Shown one piece after another: positions 1-11,815 of a DNA stretch of 64,000 nucleotides. The stretch comes from Uranotaenia lowii (taxonomy: Eukaryota > Arthropoda > Insecta > Diptera > Culicidae). Below the pieces are notes generated by a model, which worked only from the letters and a program-made list of their open reading frames with translations, did not search any database and was not told where the DNA came from. Both the position numbers and the translations under genes were made by a program. The DNA lies in assembly GCF_029784155.1 (NCBI RefSeq), contig NC_073691.1, positions 89,039,361-89,103,360 of the forward strand, written 5' to 3'. Each line of letters opens with the position of its first letter. Within the stretch, counting starts at the first letter, position 1.

Positions 1-3000
1 CCTATATACTATCCTTTTATATATCCGCACATACAAACATCTTACACACAACATGAGTTTTGTTATGTCGTTATGTTCTTATCTCCCCTACTGATTAAAA
101 AATAATTAAGCATTAAAAAAAGTCGGAAAAAAATATTTCGCACAAATGTCTGACAAAATGCGCACAATCGACTCGCCCCAGCGCACGGAATGCGAGCGTT
201 GCAGGAAATTGCTACCGACAATGTTGTTCTGCATGTCATCAACTTGCAATAGGGAAGACACAATGTCAGTTGCATTCTTACTATGACAGTTGGCATGTTT
301 AGAATAGTTTAAAATTGAAATACGCGTTACTACTGTTCGGCCCACTTTCAAGATAAAATGCTCAAATGTAAGTGGTTTCTAGAAAAAATAACATAAATTA
401 TAGATAAAGTAGACGAATCGTATCTAATCTAGAAAAGAAAATATCATAGATTCGGAAGGTTTGGTGTGAAACGGAAACTTTAGGGATACTTTCACGCTCC
501 TGGATTAAAAATTTTCAAATTTAGACCTATAAATATCAAGAAAAATTAAACACAAATTATGGATTCTGAAATGAACTTGACAATGTTAATTAAAATATTC
601 AACTGTTATAAACAGTTTTGATGTTGTTAATCCGAAAAATCAATATCTGCATTTCAATTTTGAATCTATTAATTCAGAAATCTTTTTGAAAGATTGGGAT
701 TCCTGTAAAATGATTATATTCTCTATTTGATACCAGAGCAGTTATGTACGGATCATGTTCGTTCCTGGTTGATGATTTTCCGTTAGCCATGAAGGAAGAA
801 ATATAATTTTTCCATTTGTCTCGTGTTTATATTTGTTCAAACAATATTTGCCAAGAAATGCACTACAAGATTGAAAGTCAGTGCACATTCCCAGCCTCTT
901 AGCTCTTCGAGATGTTCCACTGCGACATGAAAGTCTCGGAAAGTGGTCATTGAACGTGCTCTTTTCAACAAACCTCAAGCAGTTCCGGAAGATGATTCTC
1001 GATTTCCATTCCATTCGAGGAGCACTTTTTTCATCAGCAAAAGATGAGACGGCAAACGCCATCAGCGCTGACGAAATGAATGCTTTCTTCGCTGGATTTT
1101 AAATTGACTTTTCTGCCCAGAGAGTTCTCGATGGTCTTGGTATTACGCCGTTTTTGGATTCCTTGCGTTTTTTTTTGGCTAGTTCTGTGGCAGCTATACA
1201 CTTGTGAAGTTATAAACCTTTTGAGCAGAGTACTGATCAAACAAGTAAAGATCCAATTTGAAAATTGCAGATGAATAACGATTTGGGTAACTTTCAAACA
1301 CATTTAGTCTGACCACTTTGGTGATTCTTGAATCCGAAACAGGATGTTCTATTTTGGGGTCGCACACCTTAGCGTATGCATACCGCCTAGTGAAAACTAC
1401 AACATTCATCTATCTACCCATTTGTGCATCCCACAAAACGGAACTCAAACCATTAACCACATCGGAAGCTTTTAATTTTAGCCACATCGTTTCTTTTCTC
1501 CGTTTGACCCACCAAAACTGGTGCACTAAAGCATGTACTACTAGTCACGAATTAGTTTCTCGCTTGGTGGTCACGAAACAGAACAGATAGGAAAGTTTTT
1601 TTTTTGCTTCTGCTACTTACTCTTGAATGTGCATTTTTGGGCCGAAGCTAATGCTGCCGGTTCCTGCCGTTTATCGAAAGAGTAATGGTCAAATGTTTCC
1701 GGATGGAAATCGAGCTAAAATTTCCGGCCACTGCTGTTGGTTCGATGCTGACGGAAATCCTATAGTTTTTACTTGTGATTTCTAGGTCTTATGTTCAAAA
1801 TTATAGTGCAAGAACGGGTTTTAGTAAAGGTTTTGTTTTAAGAATATTCATAACGAAATTTTTTTTTCAACATTTGGGTCAAACATTGTTCAGAAGCTTC
1901 TACAACCACGGCAAATAAAGTGAAAGGAAAATAATTGGTCCTTTAGGTTGATATCAGAAGACTTTGTTTCCCTATTATTACTGAAAGTATTAGCACTGAA
2001 AGTATTAGCAACATTTGGATTGTTTTTACTCCTGAATTTATGCATATATCGCATGTTGACAAATCTAGATATGCTAAAACTAAATTTATAAATTCGGAAT
2101 CCTTGTACATGTCAATGATAATTGTTTACAACGATCGTTCTGCTAAGATCATTTTTTTTTCTCGTTATTCGGTGTAAATAAAATAAAAACAATAGAGGTG
2201 AATGGGGATAATTGTACCCATTTTCTTATTTTCAACACATCTATTTGGAAAAATTTAGCAACTCGCCATCATTTGCATTTTCTTACAGCGTGTAGTTTAA
2301 TGTTAACATGCTCCAAAATTTGGAAGGATACTTGAATCCGTAGATAAATTAACAGAATTTTCGCGGAAGTAAAAAAATTAAGTTATTAAGTTAGGGCGAC
2401 TTGATTCCTTATTGAAGGAGACTTGATCCAGGGGCCTCAATCCTTGAAAAAAAAAATCAAACAAAATTTCAAAATAGAATGTCAATTGACTAATTTCGTC
2501 ATGTTTGTTCTCACTTCTCAATTTATAATTGTCAGAAGAAGAAAATTCCAGAACTATGTCTCAACCCTAGTTTCATTGCATACTTTGAGGCGCTGTTTTC
2601 GAAATTTAAGCAAAAATAAATTTTCTTAGCCCTTTTTGCCAGGCATATATTGGATGCATATCAGTTAGAAATCTCGTAATCAGCGATGATCTTGATCTTT
2701 TTAGAAGAAAAATATAGCTTTTTGAACTCTATTGCATTCCCCTATGAGACTTTTTGTGACCTATGTGATTTTTTATCATTTTTGAGTAATCGATGAAAAA
2801 CGCTTCCTTATGGTCAAAATTACCTAAAAAACAAATTTTCTTACGAAATTGGTTCCCAAAAATTCGAAAACAATATGATCCCTGATGTGTCCCATTTGAA
2901 AAAATATTCGCATATGATTCGAAGATACAATCGAAGATAACTATAGAAAGAAAATCAAAATATCAAGATTAGTGGAAGAATGACGCTCAGTTAATTAGTT

Positions 3001-3040
3001 TTTCGGTCAGGATGGATCCCTCGTGGATGTTCTTTAGAGT
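1..3040. other. AT-rich noncoding DNA, no supported gene
   Basis: No open frame here resembles a known protein. A 73-codon plus-strand stretch near 881-1102 ends in a Ser-Ala-Asp-Glu-x-Asn-Ala-Phe-Phe-like string that recalls the linker before the RT domain of non-LTR elements, but it is too short to call. A 16-bp tandem duplication lies at about 1981-2012. The stretch near 2194-2220 looks like one end of a MITE, but I found no partner end. Homopolymer A/T runs are common. Confidence 0.6.
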
Positions 3041-4140
3041 TTTTATTTATTTATTTATTTTATGTCTTTGATAGAAACCATACAGACATATATTAAACTA
3101 AACATGAGTTATGTTCTAAGTCTACGAATATTATTTCTAAACGCTTCTTTGGATTGACTAAAATTAAAAACGTTAGACACTTCATTAAAAATACGACAAC
3201 AATCATGCATAGGGTGATTTTGGGCAAAAACTGTGCGACTAGATGCGATTTGCCGCCGCCCGTGGCGTAGAGGGTAGCCTTCCAGTCTTCTAAGCCAGGG
3301 GGTATGAGATCGAATCCCGGTCTCGGCATACATAGTACACTTTCGGTGGGTTGGTGGTTTTAGCATTTGTAAGATGCTAGCCATCATATCCTCGAAGGAT
3401 GTACGCTTAGAGTTAAGAAAAAAAAAAGAAATCTCTTCGAGGAAACATCATGTTTCATTGAGATTCTGTATGTGTTTGTGTTCGTTTAAAAAAAATCCAC
3501 AAAAAGTTCTGTTGACGAAGACGTCTCGTTTGAGCATGAATGTGGATGCTTTGTAGCAGTTGAGGACAGCCACGGCGTATTCCAGAACGCTGCGCACCAA
3601 GGCGCAGTAAACCACTTTAAGACAATATACATCCTCAAACCCAACAGTGTTTCTACGAATAAAGCCAAAAATGGCAAAGGCTTTTGCTGTTGTGGCGACT
3701 AGGTGTTCTGAAAAACTTAGTTTCTGATAAAAAATAACTCCGAGATCTTTAATCGAAACTACTCGTTACATTTCTGCTTTGCCCATTTTGTAGGCAAAAC
3801 GAAGTGGAGTTCTAGCTCTGCAGAAAGTTATGCATCGGCATTTACTGGCATTAGCTTCCATCCCATGAGACTTGCACCAGTCCAAAAGTGTCGAGATGTC
3901 GGCTGGAAGTGCTGCACAGTCCACTGGTGATTTGATCTTCTAGTAAATCTTAAGGTCATCTGCGTACATCAATTAAGAGGATTGCAGTAAACAAGCAAGG
4001 ACAAAAACAAAAAGGATAAAAATTTGCGGCTCTATGTGGCTGCCCTGGGGAACAACGGAAGGGACGTCAAATGGCTGAGATCTGATCTGATTCCTTCGTA
4101 GATTCTTGACGATCTAATGAGTTTTCAAAGTTGAAATTAG
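3041..4140 (-). pseudogene. Non-LTR retrotransposon 3' end (reverse transcriptase remnant)
   Basis: Reading the minus strand from about 4140 downward gives a degraded reverse transcriptase. A Pro-Gln-Gly-Ser motif near 4050 is followed by Tyr-Ala-Asp-Asp (YADD, the catalytic box) near 3965, then the conserved tail with Leu-Asp-Trp-Cys-Lys and Val-Leu-Glu-Tyr. At least three in-frame stops and no long open frame mark it as dead. After an inserted SINE, the frame resumes near 3250 with the Phe-Asn-Glu-Val-Ser C-terminal block seen at the end of jockey- or I-like ORF2 proteins. The element ends in a short 3' UTR and a (TAAA)n tail at about 3045-3061 (TTTA repeats on plus). The exact clade cannot be fixed by eye. 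Confidence 0.7.
3252..3430 (+). mobile_element. tRNA-derived SINE inserted in the non-LTR remnant
   Basis: Pol III promoter boxes are visible: an A-box-like stretch (tggcgtagagggtag) at about 3262-3277 and a B-box-like stretch (gatcgaatccc) at about 3309-3319. A non-tRNA body follows and ends in an A-rich tail near 3415-3430. The 5' end resembles a tRNA, but the acceptor arm does not close, so this is a SINE rather than a tRNA gene. A clean target duplication was not found. Confidence 0.65.
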
Positions 4141-4154
4141 CGTCGGTGATAGCT

Positions 4155-4545
4155 TTAAGCTGCTGTTTCGAAAAAAAAAAAACATACAGTGCTGTAACTC
4201 AATGCCTTTGCAGAGGGGATCGCTGTAAAAAAGTTCATAACTGCCTCTTTTGAAAACAACCTGGCGTATGTTGTCGATGTATGGCGAGGATTTAGCTTAT
4301 ACAAAATGTACTGGGACTGGGAGTTGACTTGTAAAAAATGTTCACTAGTTATATCCAGGACATCGACTTTTTGCTTTGCTTCATAGAAATCATAATATCT
4401 TACCGGCGAATTGGCTTTCATGCGCTTTTCTACGGCAGCATGATAGCTATCGGCAGCCATGAAGGTGAGCCCGGACTCGAAATACTTGAGAATCAATTCC
4501 TTTATTTGATTTTGGCTTGAATTTATCGAACAAATCAGATTTAAG
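4155..4545 (-). pseudogene. Fragment of a DUF7869-like transposon-associated protein
   Basis: About 125 codons are open on the minus strand with no usable ATG at the start; the frame simply runs in from upstream. The stretch Lys-Tyr-Phe-Glu-x-Gly-x-Thr-Phe-Met-x-Ala-Asp-Ser-Tyr-His resembles the conserved centre of DUF7869 proteins, which are found in many copies in arthropod genomes, often next to transposase-like sequences. Upstream, a Ser-Ser-Gln-Asn string may correspond to the family's Asn-Cys-x-x-Gln-Asn box with the Cys lost. The frame runs into a T-rich tract and stops at 4155. The family call rests on remembered motifs, and it is probably a relic. Confidence 0.45.
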
Positions 4546-4799
4546 CAAAGGTTTTATTCTGTGTTATAGCTCTGAAGAAGCAACTTAATTAGTCGTTCAC
4601 TGTACGCTCGCTTGTCGCCTCATTCCACTCACACTCGATAACTGGATGCTTTTTGGAATAACTTGTGACAAAGAAAATTTGGGTTTCCGAGCCCTGAATA
4701 AAAAGTACGCAAACATGAGGTGGCAACCTTTTAAGTGTTGCAGAATCTTTAATAACCCATTTTAAAATATCCTTCTTTTACAGTGTAATAATCAGAGAC

Positions 4800-5400
4800 T
4801 TACATGCCAAGTTGTTTCGGTCGTTTGACGGCCTCTCCGGGCTCTCTTCCGCCGCTATCACGTACTCTTCGACGTGTTTCGCATGCACATTCAAATTCCT
4901 GCGTCGATTCTGGGCTGAGTCCCGAGTGTGGACGGATTTCTTTCCGGATTCCGATGAGTGTATTTGTCGCAGAATACTTCCAGGCTCCTGAGGGTTGACG
5001 GACTTTCTCGCCCCTTGAGGTGCAAACGATGCACCACATGCTTTTTGGCATCGATTCCTCCCGACGATCAAATTCTGGTCTCGACGTCGAGACCTGAGTC
5101 CTCCTGCGTCCCAGCTTCCTCGATGCTATCCGATTTGTCGGAATACGATTTTGGATGGAATCCTCCGGATGTTGAAATTTCGATCGGCCGATCAAATGGC
5201 CTAGAGATGGCGCCAGCGTAAATGGGTCAAGTGGTTTCTTTCGTCGCTCTGATTCTGAGCATTTGTCGCGAGCTCAGAGAAGACGATAATTCGGCAAATA
5301 TAAGGGGTCCTAATGGGACGGAAAGTGTTAGAATTTGTTTGGTGGGGTGGTGAACTTAAATTTTCTCTTCATTTTCACGTTACTTTTCTTTTCACTCAGA
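4800..5400. other. GC-rich patch of unknown origin
   Basis: Base composition rises sharply against the AT-rich surroundings, with many CpGs. Two overlapping minus-strand frames of about 97 and 131 codons and plus-strand frames of 64 and 87 codons are open, as expected for GC-rich DNA. The minus-strand proteins are Arg/Ser-rich and match nothing I recognise. The downstream part (about 5225-5360) has the look of a degraded LTR or promoter (a 'aaatataag' string), but no second copy is in the window. It may be a gag remnant. Confidence 0.3.
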
Positions 5401-6299
5401 CTTATTAAACTTTCACTAAGACCGCACTGAATCGCAACTTTCTTCGCTAATAGTAGCCAAAAGAATGGCTAATAGTAGCCAAAAGAATCATCCTCATGAT
5501 TCGATTGTTTTTATGTTGCTTTGAGGAAACACAAACTTTACATTGTTCGTGTCCTAGCTTCACTAGCGATGTATTCATCTCTCTTAACATTTTTGAATAA
5601 AATGGGTAGCTAACTTTTGGTTCATGTCTCAATCCGAAATTCACATGCATGCAGCCTATTCGGAGCATGTTCTCTCCTAAAATGGGATACCATTATTGGA
5701 TTGAACGACAAAATATGTTTCTTAACCGAGTCTCTTTTTAAAGTGCCTTACAATGTTCCTTAAACTGAAATAAATAAAACTTTGTGAAACTGTTTTTTGG
5801 ATTACAATAAATGCTTACCCACAAGATTGATCGTATCCGAGAGTATTCATATAGAACTTCAGGCAAACAAATGAACGTATCCCATCACTGGTGATTTAAT
5901 TAAATTCGTAAAAATAAAATTTTCGAATGTTTCCTTCGAACTGTTTCTTTCGTCGTCTTTTGACATCTCTTTTGTGGACAATTGCTTGAATAAAATTCAA
6001 TTGTCCAACCGTGCATTTCTGCCAATACTGATTATAGATTTTTATTTTGTCATCCTTTCCGACTAATTGTTCGCATCTTTTTTGCATTCAGCGCTGGATT
6101 TTTCCAATATTATTGTATTTTGTGATCGCTTTTCAGCTATTATTGCTTAATAGGACATTTTTAGTAACTTTTTTTTGCCGACTTCGAACACAATGAAAAC
6201 TTGAGTCCGAATCTAAATTCGTCAAACTAATCTCGATCGGTGATTGATTTGTCGTGATTTGTGGCTTGATTTGCCGACACACCACGCCTCAGATCGACA
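5401..6299. other. Noncoding AT-rich DNA with a short tandem duplication
   Basis: No supported gene. About 20 bp (core 'aatagtagccaaaagaat') is duplicated in tandem at roughly 5448-5487. Confidence 0.5.
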
Positions 6300-6773
6300 T
6301 TAATGCCGATTCTTTTTCCGGACTTCTCCAGTCTGGCACTCATTTTTGGTTTCCTTCCTTGATGGGGAACCTCTTTTTCCTCTATGCAGACCTTCTTCGT
6401 TGATGCGAAGCTTCACTCTATGAAAACCTAGGTCAAGCAAAGAGAAATTCGCTGCAGCATTTTTTACTTTTCGACAGAAAATGAGCACTTTTTGAAAAGA
6501 TTTGAAATCGTTTATGATAAAAATTCGTGCTACTTGATTGTTTCCGAAACAGCTCACACGGGCTTGGTTCACGTTCTCATCACGTTTATTTAATGATTTA
6601 TTAAATAAGTTTTCTCGATTTCTGTAATTTGTAACTAACTTAAATCGATTTATTATTTTCATTTCAGGTAAGTTTCCGATACTCACATTAACGTATCGAC
6701 AGCTTAAATTATATCGAACAACTTCGAAATACTTTGCGTGGAAGCACTTAGATATGTTATTATCAGTTCCCAC
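6300..6773 (-). CDS. Unrecognised 157-codon open frame
   Basis: This is one of the longest open frames outside the retrotransposons. The predicted protein is basic, with a lysine/arginine-rich C-terminal third and a middle segment alternating Phe, Leu and Val (around residues 85-125). It has no signal peptide, no membrane segment and no motif I recognise. A splice-like signal (attacag) occurs inside the frame near 6620, so the true exon could be shorter. It could be a nucleic-acid-binding ORF1-type relic or chance. About 100 bp past its start, on the plus strand, a TATA-like string precedes a short ATG frame that runs into a good splice donor (caggtaagt) near 6890, but I could find no continuation. 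Confidence 0.22.
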   Translation of the reverse strand: MGTDNNISKCFHAKYFEVVRYNLSCRYVNVSIGNLPEMKIINRFKLVTNYRNRENLFNKSLNKRDENVNQARVSCFGNNQVARIFIINDFKSFQKVLIFCRKVKNAAANFSLLDLGFHRVKLRINEEGLHRGKRGSPSRKETKNECQTGEVRKKNRH

Positions 6774-7282
6774 ATGGAACGCACAAACCGTTCACTATAC
6801 CGGTCGATTCGAGAAGAAACCAGTTATGTAGTCTCAGGTCGTTCTCTCGAAAGTATAAAAAAATGTATCTGATTCCACTACTACTACAGGTAAGTGCATT
6901 TTTCAAAAAATTCTCTTATTAAAAATTTTATTGGCTATCTGCCAGCATTTTATCAGCGATCAGATGTGTTCTGCTCCACGGTTGGAACGAAATGAGCAGG
7001 GATTGAAAATGAAGCTCATTTGAGCGAGCTTCATAGCTCTTTATTTCCATAGCTCCGCTTACAAAGCAATCGACGAAGCTCCTATCGTTTTTGTCTCCGG
7101 AGCTTCGTATAGCTAAGCTCTTATTTGGAAGAAACCTTAGCTCTTTTTTTCCCTCGTGAGCCCGTTAGCTCATGCCTCCAGAGGAGCTTGAGCTTGTTGG
7201 CTCAACCGATTCAAAATCGTTGAGCTTGTTTTCACTGCTGCTGTTCGAGCCAACGCCTGCTTTTTTGTGCACAAGTGAAGTA

Positions 7283-8235
7283 CCGTCAAACGGGGCAACA
7301 TGCAACAGCGGGGTTCGATGCAACATTTATATAACACTACATTGAATCAATTTTAAATTTATTGTATTGTAATAAAGTTATCTTTTAATGATAACAAAAT
7401 GATGATGACATAATTTCTCGCATCTTAAGCTAGTTGTCTTAAGTTTTTTATTTTTATGTAAAATTTGAAAAATCGAGCAATAAATGTACAAATTTTAACA
7501 TTTTTTGATGCCGAAAAAAACTTTACCCAGTATGACGGATCGGCTTGATAAAATTACCTACAAACTTTTTACAGGTTTCCTCATGTTATACCAACATTGT
7601 TGGTGTAAAAATATTTTTCGAACAATCACCCAATTTTTTTACATGAATATTTTTAAAATTCAGTTAGGTGTCTGGGGTTAAATGCAACAAAATGCAAATC
7701 AAAGAAATACCTTGTAAATCTCGTTTCCATGTGCTGGAATATGATTGTTTTGCATCACACGTTTGTAAACATTTAAATTTCATTCATCCAAACATTTATT
7801 TTCATGATTTCAGCTTGTAGAATTTTTCGTAGTATTATTTAACCCCTAAATGTATGCAGCATCCTTATTTTCAGAAAAAATGTGAAAATTTGTTTTTACA
7901 GACCCGAAAACTACTGCAATTGGTGTTGTCATGCGTAAAAGTCTTTAAGGCATCGCAAATATATTAAAAACTATGAATTTTCGTACGTGTTCATAAGATT
8001 TTTCATTAAAAACAAAGTTTGTTGCAAGTTACCCCATTTTCTAAGGAGTTTGAAAATCGCATGTTTTTAAAAAAATAAAAATAACTGAAGAAACCAATAA
8101 TTTTTTTAACTACGCCAATTTGATGCCCCATCATCCTTAAAACTTTTGATGCATAAAGGATACGATTAACTGTAAACATAAGTTTTTTAGAAGCCATTGA
8201 AGTTGAAAATTGTTGCATGTTGCCCCAGTTGACGG
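7283..8235. mobile_element. TA-flanked TIR element nested in the hAT left arm
   Basis: The inverted tips are CCGTCAAACGGGGCAACATG on the left and the inverse of CCGTCAACTGGGGCAACATG on the right, with a TA on each side (7281-7282 and 8236-8237). The matching position in the right arm of the host hAT element has no such insert, which shows it arrived later. The 953-bp interior is AT-rich with no transposase frame, so it is non-autonomous. A Tc1/mariner-like origin is inferred from the TA only. Confidence 0.75.
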
Positions 8236-8287
8236 TAACTAATAAAAGGGCTTGTCGCATGGATTTTTGAAATAAATGTTGGAAGGG

Positions 8288-10030
8288 TTTAGTAATTAGT
8301 AAAAGTTACCAGCACTAGTAACGGAAAAACGCGAAATGAAAGGGCTTTTTGGGAGGATTATTAAAATCAATATTAGAGAAATCTAGTTACTAGTAAAAGT
8401 TACCAGCACTAGTAACTATGAAATAGTAAAATTTACAATTTTTCGGGAAAAACGCCAAATGAAAGAGCTTGTTGCGAGGATAATTAAAATCAATGTTAGA
8501 GAGTTCTAGTTACTAGTTAAAGTTACCAGCACTAGTAACTATGAAATAGTAAAATTTACAATTTTTCGGGAAAAACGCCAAATGAAAGAGCTTGTTGCGA
8601 GGATTATTAAAATCAATGTTAGAGAGTTCTAGTAACTAGTTAAAGTTACCAGCACTAGTAACTATGAAATAGTAAAATTTACAAATTTTTGGGAAAAACG
8701 CCAAATGAAAGGGCTTGTTGTGAGGATAATTAAAATCAATATCAGAGAGATTTAGTAACTAGTTAAAGTTACCAGCACTAGTTACTATGAAAAGTAAAAT
8801 TTACAATTTTTCGGGAAAAACGCCAAATGAAAGGGCTTTTTGCGAGGATTATTAAAATCAATGTTAGAGAGTTCTAGTAACTAGTAAAAGTTACCAGCAC
8901 TAGTAACTATGAAATAGTAAAATTTACAATTTTTCGGGAAAAACGCCAAATGAAAGGGCTTTTTGTGAGGATTATTAAAATCAATGTTAGAGAGTTCTAG
9001 TAACTAGTAAAAGTTACCAGCACTAGTAACTATGAAATAGTAAAATTTACAATTTTTCGGGAAAACGCCAAATGAAAGGGCTTTTTGCGAGGATTATTAA
9101 AATCAATGTTAGAGAGTTCTAGTTACTAGTAAAAGTTACCAGCATTAGTAACTATAAAATAGTAAAATTTACAATTTTTCGGGAAAAACGCCAAATGAAA
9201 GGGCTTTTTGCGAGGATTATAAAAATCAATATTAGAAAGTTCTAGTTACTAGTAAAAGTTACCAGCACTAGTAACTATGAAATAGTAAAAACTAAAATTT
9301 TTCGGAAAAAACTCCAAATGAAAGGGCTTGTTGCGAGGATTATAAAAATCAATGTTAGAGAGTTCTAGTAACTAGTAAAAGTTACCAGCACTAGTAACTA
9401 TGAAATAGTAAAATTTACAATTTTTCGGGAAAAACGCCAAATGAAAGGGCTTTTTGCGAGGATTATTAAAATCAATGTTAGAGAGTTCTAGTAACTAGTA
9501 AAAGTTACCAGCACTAGTAACTATGAAATAGTAAAATTTACAATTTTTCGGGAAAAACGCCAAATGAAAGGGCTTTTTGCGAGGATTATTAAAATCAATG
9601 TTAGAGAGTTCTAGTAACTAGTAAAAGTTACCAGCACTAGTAACTATGAAATAGTAAAATTTACAATTTTCGGGAAAAACGCCAAATGAAAGGGCTTTTT
9701 GCGAGGATTATTAAAATCAATGTAAGAGAGTTCTAGTTACTAGTAAAAGTTACCAGCACTAGTAACTATGAAATAGTAAAATTTACAAATTTTTGGGAAA
9801 AACGCCAAATGAAAGGGCTTGTTGTGAGGATAATTAAAATCAATATCAGAGAGTTTTAGTAACTAGTTAAAGTTACCAGCACTAGTTACTATGAAAAGTA
9901 AAATTTACAATTTTTCGGGAAAAACGCCAAATGAAAGGGCTTGTTGCGAGGATTATAAAAATCAATGTTAGAGAGTTCTAGTAACTAGTAAAAGTTACCA
10001 GCACTAGTAACTATGAAATAGTAAAATTTT
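8288..10030 (+). repeat. 123-bp satellite, forward array (15 copies)
   Basis: The string gttaccagcac recurs at 8305, 8399, 8522, 8645, 8768, 8890, 9013, 9135, 9258, 9381, 9504, 9627, 9749, 9872 and 9994, giving a period of 122-123 bp after a truncated first unit (94 bp). Each unit carries clustered ACTAGT/AGTAACT palindromes and the string 'gggaaaaacgcc'. Variants repeat in order: the unit with 'gttactatgaaaagt' at 8768 reappears at 9872, nine units later. Confidence 0.95.
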
Positions 10031-10559
10031 GGCAACATTCGATTTTGGCAACATCCGATTTTGGCACATGTGCCAAAATCGAACGGTTTTTAGAAGCGAC
10101 ATTACCTTTTAGTTTTCTCTATAACAGGACCCATATAATTTAGACATTCAGAAATGGTGATAGAATACAATAACGAAAACAAAAGTTTTTTAAAAAACAT
10201 GTAAAGTACTCAAAAATTACAAAAACCTGAAAATTTTTAAAAATTCAAAAACAAATACAATCAAAAGACTAAAAATGACAAAATCATCTTAAAAATGATA
10301 AAGAATGACGAAAACAGCAAAAATGTTAAAAAAAAAACAAAGATTATAAACAAAAAAAAAGTAGTGTAAAATGCATCAAAAACCTGAGAAAAAAACTTTA
10401 AAAAAATCTAAAAACGGTCGGAAATTGACTTAAAATAGCGTTAATGATAATCAAAATAGTTATTTTAAAAAAATAAGAGAAAAAGGTTTCAGAAAAAAAA
10501 CCGTTCGATTTTGGCAACACAAAATGTTCGGGCATGTTGCCAAAAACGAACGGGGTCTG
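10031..10559. other. Central spacer between the inverted satellite arrays
   Basis: An AT-rich spacer sits between 'attttggcaacattcg' repeats. It holds a perfect 26-bp palindrome at 10056-10081 (half-site cgattttggcaca). Near its right end is a 19-bp imperfect inverted pair with half-site ccgttcgattttggcaaca (about 10500-10552). The repeated 'gttcgattttggca' tips suggest another small MITE forms the centre of the large palindrome. No coding frame is visible. Confidence 0.6.
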
Positions 10560-11815
10560 TACTTAAAAAATTTTAACACATTAACATTGATTTGTATAAT
10601 CTTCGCAAAATGCCCTTTCATTTCGCGTTTTTCCCGAAAAAATGTAAATTTTACTATTTCATACTTACTAGTGCTGGTAACTTTAACTAGTTACTAGAAC
10701 TCTCTAACATTGATTTTAATAATCCTCGCAACAAGCCCTTTCATTTGGCGTTTTTCCCGAAAATTTTGAAATTTCACTATTTCATAGTTACTAGTGCTGG
10801 TAACTTTTACTAGTAACTAGAACTCTCTAACATTGATTTTGATTATCCTCGCAAAAAGCCCTTTCATTTAGCGTTTTTCCCGAAAAATTGTAAATTTTAC
10901 TATTTCATAGTTACTAGTGCTGGTAACTTTAACTAGTTACTAGAACTCTCTAACATTGATTTTTATAATCCTCGCATCAAGCCCTTTTATTTGGAGTTTT
11001 TTCCGAAAAATTTTAATTTTTACTATTTCATAGCTACTAGTGCTGGTAACTTTTACTAGTAACTAGAACTCTCTAATATTGATTTTTATAATCCTCGCAA
11101 AAAGCCCTTTCATTTGGCGTTTTTCCCGAAAAATTGTAAATTTTACTTTTTCATAGTTACTAGTGCTGGTAACTTTAACTAGTTACTAGAACTCTCTAAC
11201 ATTGATTTTAATAATCCTCGCAAAAAGCCCTTTCATTTCGCGTTTTTCCCGAAAAATTGTAAATTTTACTATTTTATAGTTACTAATGCTGGTAACTTTT
11301 ACTAGTAACTAGAACTCTCTAACATTGATTTTAATAATCCTCGCAAAAAGCCCTTTCATTTGGCGTTTTTCCCGAAAAATTGTAAATTTTACTATTTCAT
11401 AGTTACTAGTGCTGGTAGCTTTAACTAGTTACTAGAACTCTCTAACATTGATTTTTATAATCCTCGCAACAAGCCCTTTCATTTGGAGTTTTTTCCGAAA
11501 AATTTTAGTTTTTACTATTTCATAGTTACTAGTGCTGGTAACTTTTACTAGTAACTAGAACTCTCTAATATTGATTTTTATAATCCTCGCAAAAAGCCCT
11601 TTCATTTGGCGTTTTTCCCGAAAAATTGTAAATTTTACTTTTTCATAGTTACTAGTGCTGGTAACTTTAACTAGTTACTAGAACTCTCTAACATTGATTT
11701 TAATAATCCTCGCAAAAAGCCCTTTCATTTCGCGTTTTTCCCGAAAAATTGTAAATTTTACTATTTCATAGTTACTAGTGCTGGTAACTTTTACCAGTTA
11801 CAAGAAATCTTTTAC
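10560..11815 (-). repeat. 123-bp satellite, inverted array (about 10 copies)
   Basis: This is the reverse complement of the 8.3-10.0 kb array, with gctggtaac (once gctggtagc) recurring about every 122-124 bp from about 10672 to 11781. Rare unit types are shared between arms: the 'ggagttttttccgaaaaattttag' type near 11490 is the inverse of the unit near 9295. The arms therefore derive from one another or have exchanged sequence. Confidence 0.93.

Noticed and set aside
4800..5230. Coding exon in the GC-rich patch
   Set aside because: Several frames on both strands are open at once and none has recognisable motifs; kept only as an unclassified patch.
8288..11815. CRISPR-like regularly spaced repeat array
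   Set aside because: The whole 123-bp unit is repeated with no unique spacers, it lies in a eukaryotic context and is bounded by hAT ends. It is a satellite.
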